Source: Mesolinea sp040772305 (lineage in GTDB: Bacteria; Chloroflexota; Anaerolineae; Anaerolineales; Anaerolineaceae). From it: DNA of 64,000 bases. Below, piece after piece: positions 17,786 through 27,246 of this stretch (its first letter is position 1; each line of letters starts with the position of its first letter). The stretch is taken from positions 310,001 to 374,000 of the forward strand of contig JAXGYK010000002.1 in the NCBI GenBank assembly GCA_040772305.1. Direction: 5' to 3'. Position numbers and translations under genes: made by a program. Below the pieces are notes generated by a model, which worked only from the letters and a program-made list of their open reading frames with translations, had not been told where the DNA came from and did not search any database.

Positions 17786-18847
17786 ATGAAAAAAAAGAGA
17801 ATCCAAGATGCAATCGGTGAAACACTTTGCCATGATTTGACTGCTATATTGGATGATGGTTACAAGGGGGTTAAGTTTAAACGCGGACATGTGATAACGG
17901 AAGCAGACCTGCCTGAACTGCTTCGAATGGGGAAAGAGCATGTATTTGTGTGGGATCCTGCAGATAATGAAGTGCATGAAGAGGATTGTGCCATAGCACT
18001 GGCAGATGAATTGTTATGCGAGGGTATGACAGCCAGTGCTGTTTCAGAGGGCAAAATAAGCCTCAGGACGACCAAAGCAGGGATACTACAAATAAACCTG
18101 CAAGGTTTAAGGCAGCTCAACAAGGTTCCGGATTGGACCGTGACAAGTGTTCAAAACCACCAGGCTTTGCCTTCGGGCTGCATTTTTGCGGCCTTCCGCA
18201 TTGTTCCCCTGACAACATCAAAAGATAATCTGGACTCTGCAATCAGGATCGCCAGGGAGGCAAGAGAAAAAGGAAATCCAATATTTCGGATTTTGCCTTT
18301 CCAGGAATCTAAGGTTGGCCTGATTATCACCGGATCCGAAATCTTCTATAAACGTATTCCTGATGCATTTGAACCAATCATGAAACAAAAACTCGCAGCT
18401 TATCCTGCGGAGCTCTTACCGACACATTTTTGCCCTGATGATGAGCGAGAGATACTTGATGCCTTAAAGAGCTTAAAGAAAGCAGGCTGTGATTTGATCC
18501 TGCTTACGGGAGGCATGTCTGTCGATCCGGATGATGTGACCCCTCTGGCTATTCGGAGTACGGGAGCGCGTGTTGTGACCCAAGGTGTGCCAATGCAGCC
18601 AGGGAATATGCTTACGATTGGAAAGTGGGGAACCGTTTACCTGGTAGGTGTGCCTGGGGCTTCGATGCATGCACCTCGGACCAGTCTCGACCTCTTTCTT
18701 CCCAGGTTTTTTTCCAGGCAGCCCTTTACTCGTAAGGAATTACTTGATCTTGCTAATGGTGGTCTTGCAGTTCCTGGGATACCCTTGCCTTGGCCGACCT
18801 TGCCATTGACCGATTCGGAAAAGAGCGGCTTTACCCATCAGAATTGA
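17786..18847 (+). CDS. Molybdopterin-binding MoeA/MogA-like protein
   Basis: A 353-residue protein whose C-terminal half carries the molybdopterin-binding fold: VGLIITGSEIF, LILLTGGMSVDPDDVTP and GVPMQPGNMLTIG, followed by VYLVGVPG. The N-terminal half differs from MoeA and may bind substrate or partners. Proteins of this type insert metal into molybdopterin or serve as cofactor-binding regulators, and its place at the end of modABC supports a role in Mo/W cofactor assembly. ATG 17786 is chosen over TTG 17780. It is shorter than canonical MoeA (about 400 residues). Confidence 0.8.
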   Translation: MKKKRIQDAIGETLCHDLTAILDDGYKGVKFKRGHVITEADLPELLRMGKEHVFVWDPADNEVHEEDCAIALADELLCEGMTASAVSEGKISLRTTKAGILQINLQGLRQLNKVPDWTVTSVQNHQALPSGCIFAAFRIVPLTTSKDNLDSAIRIAREAREKGNPIFRILPFQESKVGLIITGSEIFYKRIPDAFEPIMKQKLAAYPAELLPTHFCPDDEREILDALKSLKKAGCDLILLTGGMSVDPDDVTPLAIRSTGARVVTQGVPMQPGNMLTIGKWGTVYLVGVPGASMHAPRTSLDLFLPRFFSRQPFTRKELLDLANGGLAVPGIPLPWPTLPLTDSEKSGFTHQN

Positions 18848-18862
18848 AAAAACACTAATCGA

Positions 18863-19588
18863 TCAAAGTGAATCTATAAAATTAAGCACGTCTTGAAATA
18901 CAAAATCACGCTGGGGAGATAGAAGCATAAGGTGGGGAGCATCCGGCACCCAAACAAGACGGAGGTCCTGGGTTCCGGCGCTGTCTTTGATTAATTCTGC
19001 TGTTTTAGGGTCTATGCTGGTGTCCTGGCCGCCCATCATCAGGAGCATGGGCTGCCTGACCTTGGGGAGGGTTTGCAGCGCATTGCGCTGCAGCTTATAG
19101 AGCTGTACCAAACCTTTGCTAGGATAAACGGAATAACCCTTCCAATTAGGCTCAACAAAGTCAAGGTTCTTTCGCCAGAATGGTTTGAAGTATTGGAGAA
19201 TGCGTATAGAGCCCAAGCCGCGGACCTTAAGCGCTGGAGCGAAGAGTGCAAGCCCTTTGATCTGAGGATATTTGGCAGCCAGCAGAATAGCTAATAAACC
19301 GCCCATTGATTCACCAGCAACGATGATCTGCTCGTATTTTTTGGAGAGCTCTTGGAAACCAGTCTCAGCGCTGCCAAACCAATCCTGCCATTTTGTGGAA
19401 TTCAGGTCTGATGGGGTTGTACCGTGACCAGCCAGTAAGGGTGCCTTGACGACGAAGCCAGTCTGATTGAGGTGCTCAGCAAGCAGCCTGACTTCCGCAG
19501 TAGTAGCTGTAAAACCATGCAGAAGCAGGCAAGCTGGTTCCGACCCTGGTAACTGGAATGAATTACCGGGGAGGTGGCTGTTGAGCAT
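18863..19588 (-). CDS. Alpha/beta hydrolase, carboxylesterase/monoacylglycerol-lipase type
   Basis: A 241-residue serine hydrolase of the Est30/YvaK type. The oxyanion region is LLLHGFTATTAEVR, the nucleophile elbow G-E-S-M-G (Ser about residue 94), the acid lies in GGQDTSID and the histidine in DAPHLML. Likely cleaves short-chain esters or monoacylglycerols in the cytosol. ATG 19588 with a GAGGGTT upstream is preferred over GTG 19606. It is convergent with the mod operon and divergent from the following membrane-protein gene. Confidence 0.85.
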   Translation of the reverse strand: MLNSHLPGNSFQLPGSEPACLLLHGFTATTAEVRLLAEHLNQTGFVVKAPLLAGHGTTPSDLNSTKWQDWFGSAETGFQELSKKYEQIIVAGESMGGLLAILLAAKYPQIKGLALFAPALKVRGLGSIRILQYFKPFWRKNLDFVEPNWKGYSVYPSKGLVQLYKLQRNALQTLPKVRQPMLLMMGGQDTSIDPKTAELIKDSAGTQDLRLVWVPDAPHLMLLSPQRDFVFQDVLNFIDSL

Positions 19589-19652
19589 ATGGTTAACCCT
19601 CGACACTTATTAGACCTTTTTCGATACTGGACGGTATTCTACCATCGCAGGA

Positions 19653-21374
19653 ATGGTATTAAACGATACAATAATGATTAAGATGAGTTCTGAAACTGGA
19701 AAAACATTGAGGAATGGACAGCCTTTTGTTCACAGCGTATTGTTGTTGCTTGTGGTTGCTAGTGTCAGTCTATTATTTGCATGGTCCGTCCAATTGCGGC
19801 AGCCTTGGTTTGGCCAGCTTTCGCGAGAAGGCCACCAATGGTTAACCGGCTCGACGATGAAATTTGTTCAAAACTGGTTGAAGGATGACCCTTGGAAGAT
19901 CAGGTTCATGCAGTTAGAAAATCCAGCTTCTATTGAACTGCCCACCCTGTTGGATCGTGAGCCGTACGTGTCTTACCCTTCCGGCACGATTATTCCAGTC
20001 TATTTGGCCAGTTACATTCGCGGTCATCGGGTCGGGCCGGGTGTTGTGATGGGGATAAATCTCCTTAACCAGCTGGGAATCGCATTAATTTTGTCCATTA
20101 CGACCTTCTTATTGCTGCGGGAACGGAAAGTCAAATTACCATGGACGATAGCTCTGTCGATTTTACCGGGAACGATTTATACCTTTTTGCCCGGTAATAT
20201 GTACTGGCACCAAAATGTTTATTACAGTGACCAGGCAGTAATCCTTCCTTTTATTAGTTTTATTTGCTTGGAAGTATTGCGCTTTGAACCAGCAGCGAAA
20301 AATAAAAGGATATTTGATCTGCTGCAGGGCTTCGTGGCTCTATATGGTGCCTCGGTGGATTACCTTTTCCTGGTTATGGGTTTTGTCGTATTGTGCAAGC
20401 GCCTCATCCTGGGACAATTTGATTTTAAAAAGCGGGGGTGGCTGGAAAGATTAGCCATCTTTGGCTTACCCTTTCTTGCAGGTCCAGCTTTTTTTGTTTA
20501 CCAGTTAGCTTGGTCTGGAACTTTTGGAAAACTGAAAGAAATGTTTTTTTATCGTACAGCTCTCTCAGAAGCTGGGGTTGAACGCATGGGAGGGAACTTT
20601 TTTCAAAAGGTTTGGGGGAGCCATCTGGACTGGAGCTATGGACAATTGGGGCGTTATGTTCTTTGGGTCTCGATTCTGGTATTTATTGCAATAAGCCTTT
20701 ATTACCTGCTAATACTCAGAAAAAAGGAAACTGATCGTGGTATACGCAACCTGGTTGTATTCGCAGGATTAGTATTGATCCCTTGCCTGCTGCAAACCTA
20801 TGCCCTGAGAAATCATAGTTTTGTGCATAGCTTTTCGGTGCTGAAGTACAGCGTTTTTATGGCTGTTTTCCCCTTTGTTCTTTTGCCTGTAATCGTGGAT
20901 AGTTTCAAAATATTTAACCATAGCGAAGAAAAAGTGATGCGCACAGCTCTATATACCCGTGCTGTTCTGTATGCGGTACTGTTTCTCTTGGTAGTGACTC
21001 CCGGGTATGTCGACAGGTTTTACGCACCATCGGGCTTCGACCTTGAGATTTTTATTAATGACCACACTGGTTATGAGGAAATCGTATTTTCTCCGGGATT
21101 TGAAATCCAATCCTTACCGCCGCAACCTCTGGCGATGTCCGAAAAACTCGTACATAAATACGAGTGCTTAAGTGAAGTTCTGGAAAAAATTGAGAAGATT
21201 CCTGGTGACTTTCCGGTGATGTTTTTAATTGATGAGGATTGGGCAACACCTCAACCAGACAGTTTGGATGACTTGGCACCGATCATTGCTCAGGCGGAAG
21301 CAAGCTATCGGAAAGACAGTTACTGGCTGTACAAGATCATGAAATCCGACTTGATGCCACTGATCGAGCCTTAG
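19653..21374 (+). CDS. Polytopic membrane protein, GT-C glycosyltransferase-like
   Basis: A 573-residue protein with roughly ten membrane helices and a large first extracytoplasmic loop carrying REPYVSYPSGTIIPVYLASY, followed after TM helices by a soluble C-terminal domain of about 110 residues. The organisation resembles polyprenyl-phosphate sugar-dependent GT-C enzymes, but the usual DD or DE motif in loop 1 is not clear, so activity is uncertain. The start is ambiguous among ATGs at 19653, 19674 and 19683. It converges with the following lipoprotein gene, overlapping it by four bases. Confidence 0.6.
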   Translation: MVLNDTIMIKMSSETGKTLRNGQPFVHSVLLLLVVASVSLLFAWSVQLRQPWFGQLSREGHQWLTGSTMKFVQNWLKDDPWKIRFMQLENPASIELPTLLDREPYVSYPSGTIIPVYLASYIRGHRVGPGVVMGINLLNQLGIALILSITTFLLLRERKVKLPWTIALSILPGTIYTFLPGNMYWHQNVYYSDQAVILPFISFICLEVLRFEPAAKNKRIFDLLQGFVALYGASVDYLFLVMGFVVLCKRLILGQFDFKKRGWLERLAIFGLPFLAGPAFFVYQLAWSGTFGKLKEMFFYRTALSEAGVERMGGNFFQKVWGSHLDWSYGQLGRYVLWVSILVFIAISLYYLLILRKKETDRGIRNLVVFAGLVLIPCLLQTYALRNHSFVHSFSVLKYSVFMAVFPFVLLPVIVDSFKIFNHSEEKVMRTALYTRAVLYAVLFLLVVTPGYVDRFYAPSGFDLEIFINDHTGYEEIVFSPGFEIQSLPPQPLAMSEKLVHKYECLSEVLEKIEKIPGDFPVMFLIDEDWATPQPDSLDDLAPIIAQAEASYRKDSYWLYKIMKSDLMPLIEP

Positions 21375-22261
21375 GGCAGCTGCCAGTATCCCAAATTATC
21401 GGCCTGGCTCAGGAAGGCATTTGTACTGCTGGCCCGGCTAATGAAGCCAAACCTTCCCTCCTGTTCCAGGGAGGCATCGCTTGCTTCGCCAACCTTAATT
21501 CCATTAATGTAGAAACTGAAGTTTTGACCCTGAGCAAGGACACCGATGCGGTTCCAATGGTCAATTGAGCCCAGTGCGGTGCTGGCTTCATAAGCGCGAA
21601 TGTTGACGATGCGATGCTCGCTGGTATAGCGATCAAAGCCCCAGGTGCCATTACATGCGAGACCCATAAAATAGAAATCATTATCTACGAGGCGTAAAAC
21701 CAGTCCTACACGGTCGTCGCCTTGGCATTCTGTTAGCCGAAACTCTACTTCCACATAGCCATCCTGAAAGAAAGGACGTGTGCTAAACCAACTGTTCCAC
21801 CAGGGGCGGCCTTTGCTATGGAGGTTCAGGACATTGTTTTCAGGGTCCAAGTTGAATTCCTCGTCGTCGTAAGCCCAACTGCTGTTAGGGTTTTCGAAAC
21901 CTTCGATGAAAAAGGGACGGTTTGCGCGAAGGCTTGGTTCATCACCAGAGATGCTCACTGTTGGAACGGCAGTAGGAATAGCAGTTGGCTCCGGAATAGC
22001 AGTGGGCTCCGGCGGAGCAGGCGGCTGCGTAGGTACGAGCTGATTGGGGTCCGGTTGATCCGCTGCAGGAGGATTAGGTGACGGGGCTGGGGTGGCCTTA
22101 GCCCCGATGAGGACATTAATATTTGGTACTGTGGTTGCAGGAGCAGCACTGGTAAGGGTTGCAGCAACGATTGTGCCGACCGCATCTGGGGTTACTTGGG
22201 GGATATTACAAGACGAGAGTATGGCTAAGGCGAGGATGATCATGACTATTTTGTGCTTCAT
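21371..22261 (-). CDS. Lipoprotein with Pro/Thr-rich stalk and lectin-like domain
   Basis: A 296-residue surface lipoprotein: signal peptide with lipobox AILSSC (Cys about residue 18), then a Pro/Ala/Thr linker (about 45-105) with repeated PEPTAIP units, then a globular C-terminal domain of about 175 residues. The latter, with GFENPNSSWAYDDEEF, DGYVEVEFRLTECQGDDRVGLVLR and DHWNRIGVLAQGQNFSFYINGIKVGEA, matches the jelly-roll pattern of concanavalin-A-like/DUF1080-type carbohydrate-binding domains. Probably a cell-surface glycan-binding protein. AAAGGAGG precedes the ATG. Confidence 0.7.
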   Translation of the reverse strand: MKHKIVMIILALAILSSCNIPQVTPDAVGTIVAATLTSAAPATTVPNINVLIGAKATPAPSPNPPAADQPDPNQLVPTQPPAPPEPTAIPEPTAIPTAVPTVSISGDEPSLRANRPFFIEGFENPNSSWAYDDEEFNLDPENNVLNLHSKGRPWWNSWFSTRPFFQDGYVEVEFRLTECQGDDRVGLVLRLVDNDFYFMGLACNGTWGFDRYTSEHRIVNIRAYEASTALGSIDHWNRIGVLAQGQNFSFYINGIKVGEASDASLEQEGRFGFISRASSTNAFLSQADNLGYWQLP

Positions 22262-22333
22262 GGCTAACCTCCTTTAGATTATTGAGGAATGATAACGCAA
22301 CTATCATAAAACGGATGTGTTTAGCTTATAAGT

Positions 22334-22339
22334 TATAAT
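22334..22339 (+). promoter_or_regulatory. Putative -10 box for the alpha-oxoamine synthase gene
   Basis: TATAAT lies 48 bases before ATG 22387 in the divergent intergenic region. A dyad ATGATA-N7-TATCAT at 22289-22307 lies between the two divergent genes. No clear -35 is seen. Confidence 0.35.
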
Positions 22340-22386
22340 GCCAAAGTATCATTCGATTTTATTATTTTCAGAGAAAGAGCGTAATT

Positions 22387-23565
22387 ATGGATCTGTTTAA
22401 AAAATGCTTTGACTGGGATGAAGCTCGTAATGCGAAAGAAGCTGGCTTTTATCCCTATTTTATTCCTCTTGATCGTAACGAGGGGACTGAAGTGGTTTAT
22501 GAAGGCCGGCATATTATCATGTGCGGCTCAAACAATTATTTGGGGTTAACGACGCACCCGAAAGTGCGCCAGGCTGCGATCGATGCGATCAAGGAATATG
22601 GAACCTCCTGTACAGGCTCGCGATTTTTGAACGGGAATATGAGCTTGATTGAACAAGCCGAACGCGAGCTTGCTGAGTGGGTAGACAAGGAGAGCGCTTT
22701 GATCTTCTCAACCGGTATGCAGGTTAACCTGGGTACGATCTCAGCATTGGTTGGCAGAGGCGATTATGTGATTCTGGATAAGGATGACCATGCCAGCATC
22801 TATGATGGCGCTATGCTTTCTTCGGGCAGGATTCAACGCTATAACCATAACGATATTGAGCATTTGGAAGAGATTTTAAAAGGTTTACCTGAAAATGCTG
22901 GAAAACTGCTGATTGTGGATGGTTTATTCAGCATGGAAGGTGATGTTGCCCCGCTGGATCTAATTGTGCCTTTGTGCGAGCACTATGATGTGCGTCTGAT
23001 GGTAGATGACGCTCACGGTATGGGGGTTCTGGGCGGTGGCCGGGGAACAGGTTTTTTGTTTGGACTTAACGATAAAGTAGATTTGGTAATGTCTACCTTC
23101 AGTAAAAGCTTTGCATCTATTGGCGGCTTTGTGGCAGGCGAACATGATGTGATCGATTATGTAAAACACCATGCCCGCAGCCTGATCTTTAGCGCAAGCA
23201 TCCCGCCTGCAAATACGGCCACCGTGCTGGCTGCACTGCAGGTGATGCGTGATGAGCCTGAACGCATTCAACAGGTAATTGATAACGGAAAATTTATGCG
23301 TGAGGGAATGCAGAGTTTAGGTTTTGACATCGGCGAATCCTGCACTCCGGTTGTGCCGATCATCATCGGAGATAATGAACGTACCTTTATGGCATGGCGG
23401 GCGCTCTTTGATGCGGGTGTTTTTGTGAACCCTGTAATTGCACCGGCTACTTCACCAGGCAGACAGCTGCTGCGGACCAGCTATATGGCTACACATACAC
23501 GTGAGCAGTTGGAAAAGGTGCTGGATGTTTATGCCCGCGTAGGCAAGATGGTCGGACTGATCTAG
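22387..23565 (+). CDS. PLP-dependent alpha-oxoamine synthase (KBL/SPT-like)
   Basis: A 392-residue aminotransferase-fold enzyme that condenses an amino acid with an acyl-CoA. It has SNNYLGLTTHPKV, CTGSRFLNGN, the DDAHGMGVLGGGRGTG cofactor loop and the PLP lysine in TFSKSFASIGGF (about residue 240). Members include 2-amino-3-ketobutyrate CoA ligase, 8-amino-7-oxononanoate synthase and bacterial serine palmitoyltransferase; the TGSRFLNG and GGRGTG patterns are closest to the last group as I know it. No biotin or threonine-degradation genes are adjacent, so the substrate is open. A strong terminator follows. Confidence 0.85.
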   Translation: MDLFKKCFDWDEARNAKEAGFYPYFIPLDRNEGTEVVYEGRHIIMCGSNNYLGLTTHPKVRQAAIDAIKEYGTSCTGSRFLNGNMSLIEQAERELAEWVDKESALIFSTGMQVNLGTISALVGRGDYVILDKDDHASIYDGAMLSSGRIQRYNHNDIEHLEEILKGLPENAGKLLIVDGLFSMEGDVAPLDLIVPLCEHYDVRLMVDDAHGMGVLGGGRGTGFLFGLNDKVDLVMSTFSKSFASIGGFVAGEHDVIDYVKHHARSLIFSASIPPANTATVLAALQVMRDEPERIQQVIDNGKFMREGMQSLGFDIGESCTPVVPIIIGDNERTFMAWRALFDAGVFVNPVIAPATSPGRQLLRTSYMATHTREQLEKVLDVYARVGKMVGLI

Positions 23566-23606
23566 TTTTTAGGGCGAATTCACAAGGCAATTCCCTGCCT
23601 GATCAT

Positions 23607-23646
23607 AAGACGATAGATGTCAATGGATATCTATCGTCTTTTTTAT
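23607..23646 (+). terminator. Rho-independent terminator after the alpha-oxoamine synthase gene
   Basis: A 12-base stem (AAGACGATAGAT with ATCTATCGTCTT) around a ten-base loop is followed by a run of T. The 23647-23817 stretch beyond it contains nothing I can support. Confidence 0.9.
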
Positions 23647-23817
23647 TTGTCAGATGTGTAATTGTGCAGTTTCAGAAACAAACCTGTTTCTGTCCAGTTT
23701 GGTTTTTCGAAATTGGTTAATTAGAGAACTTTCTGTGTATAAAGAGATATCCGAAAAAGAGTGCTTTCAGAAAAAGCCGAAAAGAAAGCTAAAAAAGAGC
23801 TTCAGCAGATTTGTGAT

Positions 23818-24492
23818 TTACCGTTTTAATTCTTTCAGGTATATCTTTTGTTCCTTTGTAATCCGAAAGCTTTCACGTGCTTTTTGAATTGTTTTATTAT
23901 GAGTCCAGGGATCGAGCCTGTTCTTGATTAAATACGGAAGAGCTGCATCCCATTGTTTTGAAAGAGCTGTCGCGAAAAACCAGGCTACCATCATTTTTAC
24001 ATAATAATCGTCCGATTGAACCAATGCAGGTATTTCCAAATACTCCTCAACGAAATCTTGGTCTAAATAATGGCACATTAAGATCCCAAGGCCGAACCGG
24101 CAGGTATATGTTTGCCTGGCGCTTGACCATTCCTTGATTTTTCCAATCAGTTCTTGCCTGTTTTTCTTAAATACCTTGGGAGCAATGATGTCGCATACAG
24201 CCCAGTTATCGACATAAGGGAGGAATACATCCACTTGGCGGATGCATTCACTATAGTCTTTTATTTCGGAGATTAACAAGCTATGCAAGATATTTTCATC
24301 GTAGAAGACATGAGGAAGGTCTTTCAAGAAGGCATTTGCCAGGCCATCTTTAATCACTTGCATTGCCAGCTTGCGTGCTGCAGGTATGCGGACTCCAATA
24401 ATCTTATCCTTTGCCAGTGTTGGTATCAACTTGCTTTGAAAAGCAGCATATTCCTTGTCTTGCAGTTCAAAGAGCCTGTTTTGTATTGTCAA
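23818..24492 (-). CDS. DNA alkylation repair protein, AlkD family
   Basis: A 224-residue all-helical HEAT-repeat protein of the AlkD class, which removes bulky or positively charged N3/N7-alkyl purines. Typical text includes IQNRLFELQDKEYAAFQSKLIPTL at the N-terminus, IIGVRIPAARKLA, PYVDNWAVCDI and YVKMMVAWFFATALSK, with the catalytic-region Trp and Asp in DNWAVCD. The start is TTG at 24492, fixed by AGAAGGAGA six bases upstream; a longer frame to 24510 would lie on that site. Confidence 0.88.
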   Translation of the reverse strand: MTIQNRLFELQDKEYAAFQSKLIPTLAKDKIIGVRIPAARKLAMQVIKDGLANAFLKDLPHVFYDENILHSLLISEIKDYSECIRQVDVFLPYVDNWAVCDIIAPKVFKKNRQELIGKIKEWSSARQTYTCRFGLGILMCHYLDQDFVEEYLEIPALVQSDDYYVKMMVAWFFATALSKQWDAALPYLIKNRLDPWTHNKTIQKARESFRITKEQKIYLKELKR

Positions 24493-24596
24493 TCTAAATC
24501 TCCTTCTCAAGAGTCAATCAAAACATTATTACAAATTCTTTGGTGTATTTCTAAGCCAGACTTTTTCATTTTGGCTGCAGGTTTTGTATCGTTGGC

Positions 24597-25268
24597 TTAT
24601 CCCTTGCGATGTATGATTAAAAACAGGCTTGAGTTGTCAACTTCAACAAGTTTATAGGGAAAGCCTGAGCTTTCACCAATAGCCTTCAGTTCCTCCTTGG
24701 ATTGTATTGTGCCCCGAAAACCGTCTTTGCAAACAATTATCCCATCTTTTGTCTGCTCATAATCAATTGGGCCCAGGCAGCCTTTTTGTGCTTGTTCTTC
24801 AAACCATTTCACGCGCCAGTCCCAAAACCGGTTGCTATAGGTGCTAAAGTATGCAGTTCCTCCTGGGGCAAGGAGTTTAAGCATGGAGTTTATGTCCTTT
24901 GGTGTTGCACGGATTGCAGAGAGCCCGTTTTGCAAACATAAAACGCAATCGAAAAGAGTTGTGAAGTGCATATTATGAACATCCATCACAAGCATCTCTG
25001 CATTAGGATGTTCCTCTAAATAGTCTTTGGAAAGTTCAATATTTTCATGTGAAATATCCATACCAAGAATGCTTTTACAATAAGGGGCTAATTCGCGGAT
25101 GATTCTTCCATAACCGGCTGCAATTTCCAGTATGCATTCTGAACCAGAGAGTCTGCTACGCACGAAATCAATTTCTGCTGATAAATATTGTTGAATGCGG
25201 GGTATTTTTGTGTCGTAAACCTGAAACAGAGTTTGGGAATTAAGCTTACTGGCGTAGTAGTTACTCAA
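24597..25268 (-). CDS. Class I SAM-dependent methyltransferase
   Basis: A 223-residue Rossmann-fold methyltransferase. Motif I is ILEIAAGYGRII, the acidic residue binding the ribose sits in GMDISHENIE, and motif III-like VLCLQNGLSAI and LAPGGTAYFSTYS follow. The substrate is unknown; small-molecule methylation is the usual role of this subfamily. TTG start with GAGGG upstream. It is upstream of alkD on the same strand with an 86-base or longer gap, so co-transcription is possible. Nothing is seen in 25269-25518. Confidence 0.8.
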   Translation of the reverse strand: MSNYYASKLNSQTLFQVYDTKIPRIQQYLSAEIDFVRSRLSGSECILEIAAGYGRIIRELAPYCKSILGMDISHENIELSKDYLEEHPNAEMLVMDVHNMHFTTLFDCVLCLQNGLSAIRATPKDINSMLKLLAPGGTAYFSTYSNRFWDWRVKWFEEQAQKGCLGPIDYEQTKDGIIVCKDGFRGTIQSKEELKAIGESSGFPYKLVEVDNSSLFLIIHRKG

Positions 25269-25518
25269 AGCAGGCCCTCATGGTCATTTTTTCTTATTCT
25301 ACACGCTGCAGATTGTTAAGAGGAGGGCTAGTTCTGACTGGCATCTGTTTGATAGGTGAGCAGTATATCCGAAATACTTTCACTTTCCAAAACATCCATT
25401 ACCTGACGCTCAAGGTCTTTCTTGCCCGCCTATTTAGCATCGTTTTCAAAAACTGGATTATGTCAATTTTGCTTTGAGGAGGACTTAAAAGCGAGTGCTT
25501 TCTATAGCCTGTGAAGGC

Positions 25519-27246
25519 TTAGCGCTGGCTAAGTAAGGCCAGGTCGCCTGTTTGGGAGTATTGGATACTGTAGCGGCTTTCAAGTGCCGTAAGCTGATCG
25601 GTCGAAAGCCTGGAGTCGGATAAAGACTCGCTGCAAATCAGTGCCTGGTCATAGCCTGTGCCTTCCAGGAGTGACAAAACGGGGTTGCGATTCTGGGTGT
25701 AGAAGACGAAATTATCGCGTTTAAGGTTTGTATCAAAATACAGGTCAAAAAGGGCCTGCAGCTCCACACGGTTTTTGGTGATCGAAAGGTACGGCGCAGG
25801 CATAGCCTGGGCCTGAATAAAAAAGCGCATGTCGGGGTTTGGGGAAATGGCATCTTTAAAGGTTTCGAAAGGAAGGATAGAGGAGCTAAAGATTTGGTGG
25901 TTATATTGGTTGCGAAAGAGGGTGAGCAAGTTACTGCCCAATGGTCTGACCAGGTTGGCTAGTAAAAGGCCTAAAATTATATATTTGCTCCAGTCCTGCT
26001 GGTCAAAGATAAATATTGCAGCCAATAGCAGAGTTAATAAAACGGAGTTTACGAACTGGCTAAAAAAGAGCGCTGTTTCAAGGCCTTGCGCATCGCCCCA
26101 GGATTTGATACCCAGGATGGTTCCGGCAGCCAAAAGGAGCGTAAGCGCAAGAAGAATGTAGTGCAAAGAAACTCGTTTGCCAGGTTTGAAGTCGACTAAG
26201 AATTGGGGGGCCAGCATGGCAATACCGGGCAAAGCTGGCAAAACAAAACGCGTTTCGTAACTATAGCGGTTGCCAATCGAGATGATAACAAAAAATATAC
26301 TTGCCAGAGGCACCAGCCAGACGATACGACGGTTGAAGCGGAGCTGTTTTACAGATCGTACACCACTGAACAGGTAGAGCAGGAAGGGGAGCAAGTGTGT
26401 TCCTAAAAAAAAGAACTGGTACCAATCTTCGTAGGTGCTGGCATCCAGATCCACAATAGAGCGGTCGACATAACTGTTGAAATAATCCGTGGCTTCGCTT
26501 AAACGCAAGCCAAAGAAAAAGTCGTTTAATACCAGCGCATTTAAGATGCCTACAAACAAAATTCCTGTGAGGGCGCCTGCAAAAACCCAAAGCATTTTTT
26601 TAAAACCGGTGTTGAAGCGGAAACTATCGCCATCAAAGAACAGTCCAAGTAAGAGGATTGCAGCTGGAAGCGTTGTTTCTTTTGTACGGATTGCCAACGC
26701 AAGTACCATGCCAAGAATACCTAGCAGAAGCCTTTGGATTTGAGCCCGCTGATCAATGCTTGCGAGATAAAGCACGATGATAAGGGCCGTCATAGCCATA
26801 GCAGTAACGTCTACGTAGAGTACGCCGGTAATATCTCCAATGGCTGGAAGCGCAAAAAAAATAGCAAGAGCCAGGAGGCTGGGCAGGATCGCCTTCGTTT
26901 TACAGATTAGGCGGCTGCCGCAATAAACCAGAACAGCTGTGAGCGCCATCAAAAAAGCCCAAAAGTTCTGAAGACCCAGCATGGGCGAGGGCGCGGCTTC
27001 GATGAAAAATTTTTGCAAATAAATGTGGAAATAGCGATTAAGAACAAATGGATCCTTGATGCGCTTGAGGCCAATTTCGAAGTAGTAGAGCAGGTCGGAA
27101 GAATTTGGAGCTGCAAGAACGTAATGCCGAAAGAGCCCCCATAATGCCAGAAAGCTGAGTACAACTGCCAGGGGTTCAAGTTGGTATTGCCGACGTGCTT
27201 TTGTCTGCACAATTGCCTGACGCTGTTGGGATGGTTTAGCAGTCAT
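25519..27246 (-). CDS. Membrane glycosyltransferase-like protein (ArnT/PMT type)
   Basis: A 575-residue protein with about eleven membrane helices and a C-terminal soluble segment of about 120 residues. Loop 1 contains SSDLLYYFEIGLKRIKDPFV, resembling the D/E-containing first loop of polyprenyl-phosphate mannosyltransferase-type enzymes. The ATG at 27246 overlaps the end of the upstream GT2 gene by 11 bases; the longer frame to 27324 would overlap it by 89. The GT2 neighbour could make the polyprenyl-phosphate sugar donor that this enzyme uses, which fits glycosylation of a surface polymer or protein. Confidence 0.7.
   Translation of the reverse strand: MTAKPSQQRQAIVQTKARRQYQLEPLAVVLSFLALWGLFRHYVLAAPNSSDLLYYFEIGLKRIKDPFVLNRYFHIYLQKFFIEAAPSPMLGLQNFWAFLMALTAVLVYCGSRLICKTKAILPSLLALAIFFALPAIGDITGVLYVDVTAMAMTALIIVLYLASIDQRAQIQRLLLGILGMVLALAIRTKETTLPAAILLLGLFFDGDSFRFNTGFKKMLWVFAGALTGILFVGILNALVLNDFFFGLRLSEATDYFNSYVDRSIVDLDASTYEDWYQFFFLGTHLLPFLLYLFSGVRSVKQLRFNRRIVWLVPLASIFFVIISIGNRYSYETRFVLPALPGIAMLAPQFLVDFKPGKRVSLHYILLALTLLLAAGTILGIKSWGDAQGLETALFFSQFVNSVLLTLLLAAIFIFDQQDWSKYIILGLLLANLVRPLGSNLLTLFRNQYNHQIFSSSILPFETFKDAISPNPDMRFFIQAQAMPAPYLSITKNRVELQALFDLYFDTNLKRDNFVFYTQNRNPVLSLLEGTGYDQALICSESLSDSRLSTDQLTALESRYSIQYSQTGDLALLSQR

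Noticed and set aside
23654..23887. Small basic plus-strand frame after the alpha-oxoamine synthase
   Set aside because: It overlaps alkD on the other strand and follows a strong terminator.
25280..25477. Short plus-strand frame between methyltransferase and ArnT-like genes
   Set aside because: No start signal; content unlike a protein.
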